A stretch of DNA of 45,021 nt, from NCBI GenBank assembly GCA_964611345.1, contig CAZSYU010000027.1, forward strand, positions 1 through 45,021. The letters are read 5' to 3'. Every line of letters begins with the position of its first letter. Position 1 is the first letter of the stretch. The notes beneath the pieces were generated by a model. It saw only the letters and a list, made by a program, of their open reading frames with translations, was not told where the DNA came from and ran no database searches. Shown piece by piece: positions 41,578 to 45,021 of this stretch. The position numbers and the translations under genes were made by a program. The DNA comes from JALZVT01 sp964611345 (GTDB lineage: Bacteria; Pseudomonadota; Gammaproteobacteria; Pseudomonadales; Azotimanducaceae).

Positions 41578-42527
41578 TCTTTACTCCGCTGCGCGCTAAC
41601 AGGATTAACAACAAACCACTGGCGCGCCTCCTCAAGATCAGAGTGTAACTGGGTTTTCAGCGCATCGAGCCCAGCAAACTTCTGCTCTTCACGTAGCTTG
41701 TGACAGAATGTCACCGTAAGCAGTTCGCCATAGATGTCACCGCTAAAATCAAACAAGTGAACTTCGAGCAGCGGTTCCTTTCCTTCTACCGTAGGTCGAA
41801 TCCCAATATTGGCGATGCCGGTATAGTCACGCGCAAGACCACTCACCCGCACGGCGTAAACACCATCGAGTGCGGCGCGATAACGTTGCAGTCGAATGTT
41901 GGCGGTAGGAACGCCCAACTGACGGCCGATCTGACGGCCGTAAACCACACGGCCCATGATGAAATATGAGTAGCCCAGTAACTGTTCGGCGAGCACAAAA
42001 TCACCCGCCGCAAGTACTTGTCGAATCCGTGTGCTGCTGACCCTTTCGTCGGCATAGGTGAGCGTACCCATCGCACTCACGCCAAAACCATGCTCCTGAC
42101 CTTTGCGGTGCAAGAGCTCGTAATCACCAGCCGCGCCGTTGCCGAACCGAAAGTCATCGCCCACTACAAAATACTGCACGCCTAGACGGTCGATTAAGAA
42201 ATCATCAACCACGTCCTCAGCAGCCATGTTAGCTAGCGCCTCGTTAAAGGGAATACACAACACCCGATCCAGTTTGGTGCGGGACAGCAAGGTTATTTTC
42301 TCGCGAAAGCGCGTTAATCGTGGCGGCAGTTCGCCACGCTGAAAATACTCCCGCGGCAACGGCTCGAAGGTGATCAACAAGCTGGGCACGTCCAATTCTT
42401 CCGCTTTGGCGATAATATGCGACAGCATCATTTGATGACCATGATGAACGCCATCAAAATTACCGATAGTGGCAACACACCCATGATGTTGCGCACCAAT
42501 GTTGTGTGCACCGCGAATTATTTCCAT
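41574..42527 (-). CDS. ribF: Bifunctional riboflavin kinase/FAD synthetase RibF
   Basis: A 317-residue enzyme making FMN and then FAD. The N-terminal FAD synthetase domain has GNFDGVHHGHQ (the nucleotidyltransferase site) and GDDFRFGNGAAGDYELL, with the STRIRQ motif. The C-terminal riboflavin kinase domain has GRQLGVPTANI and NIGIRPTVEG with LEVHLFDF. The ATG at 42527 gives MEIIRGAHNI, the usual start; the frame runs 78 bases further upstream without family similarity. Its end overlaps the lspA start by four bases, and murJ ends 28 bases upstream. Confidence 0.95.
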   Translation of the reverse strand: MEIIRGAHNIGAQHHGCVATIGNFDGVHHGHQMMLSHIIAKAEELDVPSLLITFEPLPREYFQRGELPPRLTRFREKITLLSRTKLDRVLCIPFNEALANMAAEDVVDDFLIDRLGVQYFVVGDDFRFGNGAAGDYELLHRKGQEHGFGVSAMGTLTYADERVSSTRIRQVLAAGDFVLAEQLLGYSYFIMGRVVYGRQIGRQLGVPTANIRLQRYRAALDGVYAVRVSGLARDYTGIANIGIRPTVEGKEPLLEVHLFDFSGDIYGELLTVTFCHKLREEQKFAGLDALKTQLHSDLEEARQWFVVNPVSAQRSKE

Positions 42528-42555
42528 GCCACTATTATATAGGTATACAGTGGCT

Positions 42556-44154
42556 TTACGCAGAATGCCGGAGACTTGCGGGCCGCAAACCAAGCAGTAG
42601 CGCAACGCAGGCGTACGTCAGCGCTCCAGAACAACACAGACTCGCCACCCATAACCAGCGATCGAACACACTGGCACCCAGCCAGAAGGATTGTTCGGGG
42701 CTAAGCGCCAGCAACACGCCTGTCATCGCAACAGCACCACCCAGACACTGCAGCAACGTCTTGCCCACCGCAGCCCCCGGCGAGTACACCCCCGCGCGAG
42801 CTAGACCACGCAGCAGCAACGCACCATTCGCTAATGCGGCAGCGCTCGTGGCTAAAGCAAGTCCTACGTGACCCAGAATTTTGTACAGACTTAGGTTGAG
42901 CACCACATTAAGGCCAACAGCAACAAATGCGAAATTCAAAGGGGTGCGGGTGTCTTTACGCGCAAAATAGCCCGGCGCCAGCACTTTCACGACCAGTATG
43001 CCCAAGAGACCAGCCGCAAATGCTTGCAACGCGAGCGCGCTCATTTGAGCGTCAATGGCCGCCAGTTTGCCATGCAGAAAGATTGCACTCACCAACGGCA
43101 AGGCGAGCACATACAGAGCAGCAGCAGCCGGTAAGCCAAGCACAATAGCCATGCGCAGGCCCCAATCGAGCGTACTCGCGAACGCGGTTGAGTCATTCGC
43201 TGCGTGCAGCCGCGACAGGTTTGGCAACAGAACCGTGCCTAGCGCAACAGCAACCAGCCCAACCGGCAACTCGAGCAACCGGTCGGCATAATAGAGCCAC
43301 GAAATACTTCCGGTTATCAGAGTTGAGGCAAGCATAGTGTCGATCAAGGTATTTATCTGGCTGGCTGATGCCGCCAGTATGGCCGGTAGCAGCAATCTGC
43401 CGACCTGGGCGGCCCCCGGATCGGCAAAGTCTAGTTTTGGTCGCGCCAGCAGTTCAAGGCGCCTGAGTGCGGGAAACTGAAACAACAGCTGCGCCAAACC
43501 TGCCGCGAACACACCCCAGGCGAGACCAAACACCGGATTGGCGAACAACGGCGCAACCACAAGAGCAGCCCCAATCAGGCAGAAATTCAGTAGCACCGGT
43601 GTGAAGGCCGGCACCGCAAACCGTCCTTTGGAGTTCAGGATTGCCCCGGCAAACGACGTTAACGAAATAAACAACAGATACGGAAAGGTGATCCGCACCA
43701 GCTCTGTCGTGAGCTCAAACTGCTCGCCAGCAGCCCGAAAGCCCGGTGCGAACACGCTGACGAGCAGCGGGGCACCCACCACCCCAAACAGGGTCACCAA
43801 TGCAACTATCAGGGCAAGGTTACCCACCATAACCTGGGCGAACCGGCGCAACGCCGCCTGCGGCCCCGCGTTGTAGTTCGCGAGTACGGGCACAAACGCC
43901 TGGGCGAAGGCGCCTTCGGCAAATAACCGCCGGAAAAAGTTGGGAATGCGAAACGCCACAAAAAAAGCGTCGGCAGCCGCTGTGGCGCCAAAGAGGTGCG
44001 ACAGCACCACGTCGCGACCAAAGCCGCTAATTCGCGACAGCAGGGTCATGGACGAGACAATGGTGCCTTGCCGGACCAGGCTCGCGCTGCCTGGCTCCGA
44101 ATTCGGCCCGTTGCCCGATTTCGACCCTCGCGGGTGTTTCGACGTAGTTGACAC
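42556..44154 (-). CDS. murJ: Lipid II flippase MurJ
   Basis: A 532-residue MOP-family protein with about 14 membrane segments that flips lipid II to the periplasm for peptidoglycan synthesis. Characteristic sequences are SSMTLLSRISGFGRDVVLSHLFGA (cut: SSMTLLSRISGFGRD), DAFFVAFRIPNFFRRLFAEGAF (cut: FRIPNFFRRLFAEGAF), and SWLYYADRLLELPVGL. The N-terminal 25 residues before the first helix are a polar Ser/Gly extension not found in E. coli MurJ. The start is the GTG at 44154. It is divergent from rpsT with a 63-base gap and is the first gene of the run murJ-ribF-lspA-fkpB. Confidence 0.95.
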   Translation of the reverse strand: MSTTSKHPRGSKSGNGPNSEPGSASLVRQGTIVSSMTLLSRISGFGRDVVLSHLFGATAAADAFFVAFRIPNFFRRLFAEGAFAQAFVPVLANYNAGPQAALRRFAQVMVGNLALIVALVTLFGVVGAPLLVSVFAPGFRAAGEQFELTTELVRITFPYLLFISLTSFAGAILNSKGRFAVPAFTPVLLNFCLIGAALVVAPLFANPVFGLAWGVFAAGLAQLLFQFPALRRLELLARPKLDFADPGAAQVGRLLLPAILAASASQINTLIDTMLASTLITGSISWLYYADRLLELPVGLVAVALGTVLLPNLSRLHAANDSTAFASTLDWGLRMAIVLGLPAAAALYVLALPLVSAIFLHGKLAAIDAQMSALALQAFAAGLLGILVVKVLAPGYFARKDTRTPLNFAFVAVGLNVVLNLSLYKILGHVGLALATSAAALANGALLLRGLARAGVYSPGAAVGKTLLQCLGGAVAMTGVLLALSPEQSFWLGASVFDRWLWVASLCCSGALTYACVALLLGLRPASLRHSA

Positions 44155-44217
44155 CCTAGCCGCTCATCGGCATATTACGCCGCTCTTTTTTCCCCACACT
44201 AAAGCGAGGAATTTCGC

Positions 44218-44487
44218 GTGGCAAATAGCCCTCAGGCTCGCAAACGCGCCCGACAAAACGTGACCCGTCGAGCCCGTAACGCATCGCACCGATCCATGTT
44301 TCGTACCTTCCTGAAGAGGGTAGAAGCCGCCATCGAAAGCGGTAATCAGGCTGAGGCGAAGACCGCCTTGACCGCAGCAATCCCCGTAATCGACCGGATG
44401 GCTGTCAAAGGCATCATTCACAAGAACAAGGCCGCCCGACACAAGTCGCGCCTGAGCAGCCGCGTGAAGGCGCTCGACGCCGCCTGA
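44218..44487 (+). CDS. rpsT: 30S ribosomal protein S20
   Basis: An 89-residue basic protein of the small ribosomal subunit binding 16S rRNA. It starts ANSPQARKRARQNVTRRARN and contains SHRSMFRTFLKRVEAAI and GIIHKNKAARHKSRLS, the S20 signatures. The start codon is GTG at 44218, with GAGGA upstream; a non-ATG start is known for rpsT in other gammaproteobacteria (UUG in E. coli), where S20 represses its own translation. A 13-bp duplication includes the stop codon. It lies divergent from murJ, as in Pseudomonas. Confidence 0.97.
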   Translation: MANSPQARKRARQNVTRRARNASHRSMFRTFLKRVEAAIESGNQAEAKTALTAAIPVIDRMAVKGIIHKNKAARHKSRLSSRVKALDAA

Positions 44488-44504
44488 CATAGCCGCCTGA
44501 CATA
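44479..44504 (+). repeat. 13-bp tandem duplication at the end of rpsT
   Basis: GCCGCCTGACATA occurs at 44479-44491 and again at 44492-44504. The first copy holds the last two alanine codons and the TGA of rpsT; the second copy is untranslated. Confidence 0.9.
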
Positions 44505-44543
44505 ACAGGGCCTGCCAGACCGGCTGCGAACAAGTGTTCACCG

Positions 44544-45021
44544 TCAATCCTCATCAGCGGCTTGCGCACTTAGCACCAGGTTGTCGCGATGGACAAGCTC
44601 TGGCCCAACACTAAAGCCAAGCACCTGGGCGACATCACCACTGCTCACCCCCACCAGCGCCTGCGCGTCTTTCGCGCCATAATTGACCAACCCCTGGGCA
44701 ATCACCATGCCCGTTGGGTCAACACAGGCAACCAGATCGCCCCGCTCAAATTCGCCGCTGACTGCGGTTACGCCTACCGGCAACAAGCTCACGCCACGCT
44801 CACACAGCGCAGCTGCCGCCCCGGCATCCAGCTGCAACCGCCCCTGCACCCGCAGCTGATCGGCGATCCAGCGCTTGCGCGCATCAAGCGGAGCAACATC
44901 AGCACGCAGTCGGGTGCCGTGCGCTTCACCCGCCAGCAGGCGGCCAATAACATCGCGCCGCGTCCCCAATGCAATCACGGTGTCGCAACCAGAACGCGCT
45001 GCCAGACGGGCCGCCTTAACC
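44544..45021 (-). CDS. proB: Glutamate 5-kinase, C-terminal part (truncated by window edge)
   Basis: About 158 C-terminal residues of ProB, the first enzyme of proline synthesis; the gene continues past 45021. The frame is open to the edge, so the GTG at 44978 is internal. The end of the kinase domain is seen in AARSGCDTVIALG and the LLAGEAHGTRL block (the E. coli equivalent ends in GTLF). The PUA domain follows: ARKRWIADQL, LDAGAAAALCERGVSLLPVGVTAVSG (cut: LCERGVSLLPVGVTAV), FERGDLVACVD, IAQGLVNY, and VHRDNLV at the end. proB near rpsT is the Pseudomonas order (obg-proB-rpsT region). It converges on rpsT with a 56-base gap. Confidence 0.94.
   Translation of the reverse strand, partial: VKAARLAARSGCDTVIALGTRRDVIGRLLAGEAHGTRLRADVAPLDARKRWIADQLRVQGRLQLDAGAAAALCERGVSLLPVGVTAVSGEFERGDLVACVDPTGMVIAQGLVNYGAKDAQALVGVSSGDVAQVLGFSVGPELVHRDNLVLSAQAADED

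Overview
This is a gene-dense piece (about 45 kb, moderately GC-rich) of a gammaproteobacterial chromosome. The evidence is gene content and gene order. The run pgeF-rluD / bamD / pilS-pilR / minor pilins-pilY1 / fkpB-lspA-ribF-murJ / rpsT / proB follows the order known around PA4543-PA4565 of Pseudomonas aeruginosa. The run ilvB-ilvN-ilvC-pssA-msrP-msrQ and the holD-rimI-prfC block are also typical gammaproteobacterial neighbourhoods. The initiating ketosynthase FabY points to a relative of the pseudomonad and marine gammaproteobacterial lineages, but the pil region is rearranged and ileS and ispH are absent from their usual places, so it is probably not Pseudomonas itself. I see no phage, insertion sequence, CRISPR array, tRNA or rRNA. 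No gene-free stretch exceeds 300 bases; the longest, 266 bases between fimU and pilE, holds hairpins and a CRP/Vfr-like site.

Layout. 1-8787 is an acyl-CoA and lipid region: the end of a class III CoA-transferase, a 1633-residue single-chain biotin-dependent acyl-CoA carboxylase with unusual domain order, moaB, and a divergent maoC-like/fabY pair around a shared inverted repeat. A decayed receiver-domain remnant follows fabY. 8984-12067 holds prfC, rimI and a divergent candidate for the psi subunit of DNA polymerase III (holD). 12149-15227 holds a type I DAHP synthase and a two-part sodium:solute symporter. 15305-21127 is one minus-strand operon for branched-chain amino acid synthesis, phosphatidylserine synthesis and periplasmic methionine sulfoxide repair. 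21343-24889 holds a DUF4124 protein, pgeF, rluD and bamD.

24910-40464 is a type IV pilus locus. The two-component regulators PilS-PilR and a FimT-like pseudopilin lie on the plus strand. Converging on them from the minus strand are pilE, fimU, pilV, pilW, pilX, a giant pilY1 (2575 residues, with about 12 cadherin-like repeats before its vWA domain) and a small pilY2-like gene. The minor pilins and PilY1 would form the pilus tip and priming complex, and here the tip protein looks like a long adhesin. 40566-45021 is housekeeping: fkpB, lspA, ribF and murJ in an overlapping minus-strand run, then rpsT and the truncated end of proB.

The most unusual items are the permuted one-chain carboxylase, the repeat-extended PilY1 and the diverged psi-like protein. 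All assignments were made by eye from motifs and remembered family sequences; no database search was run.
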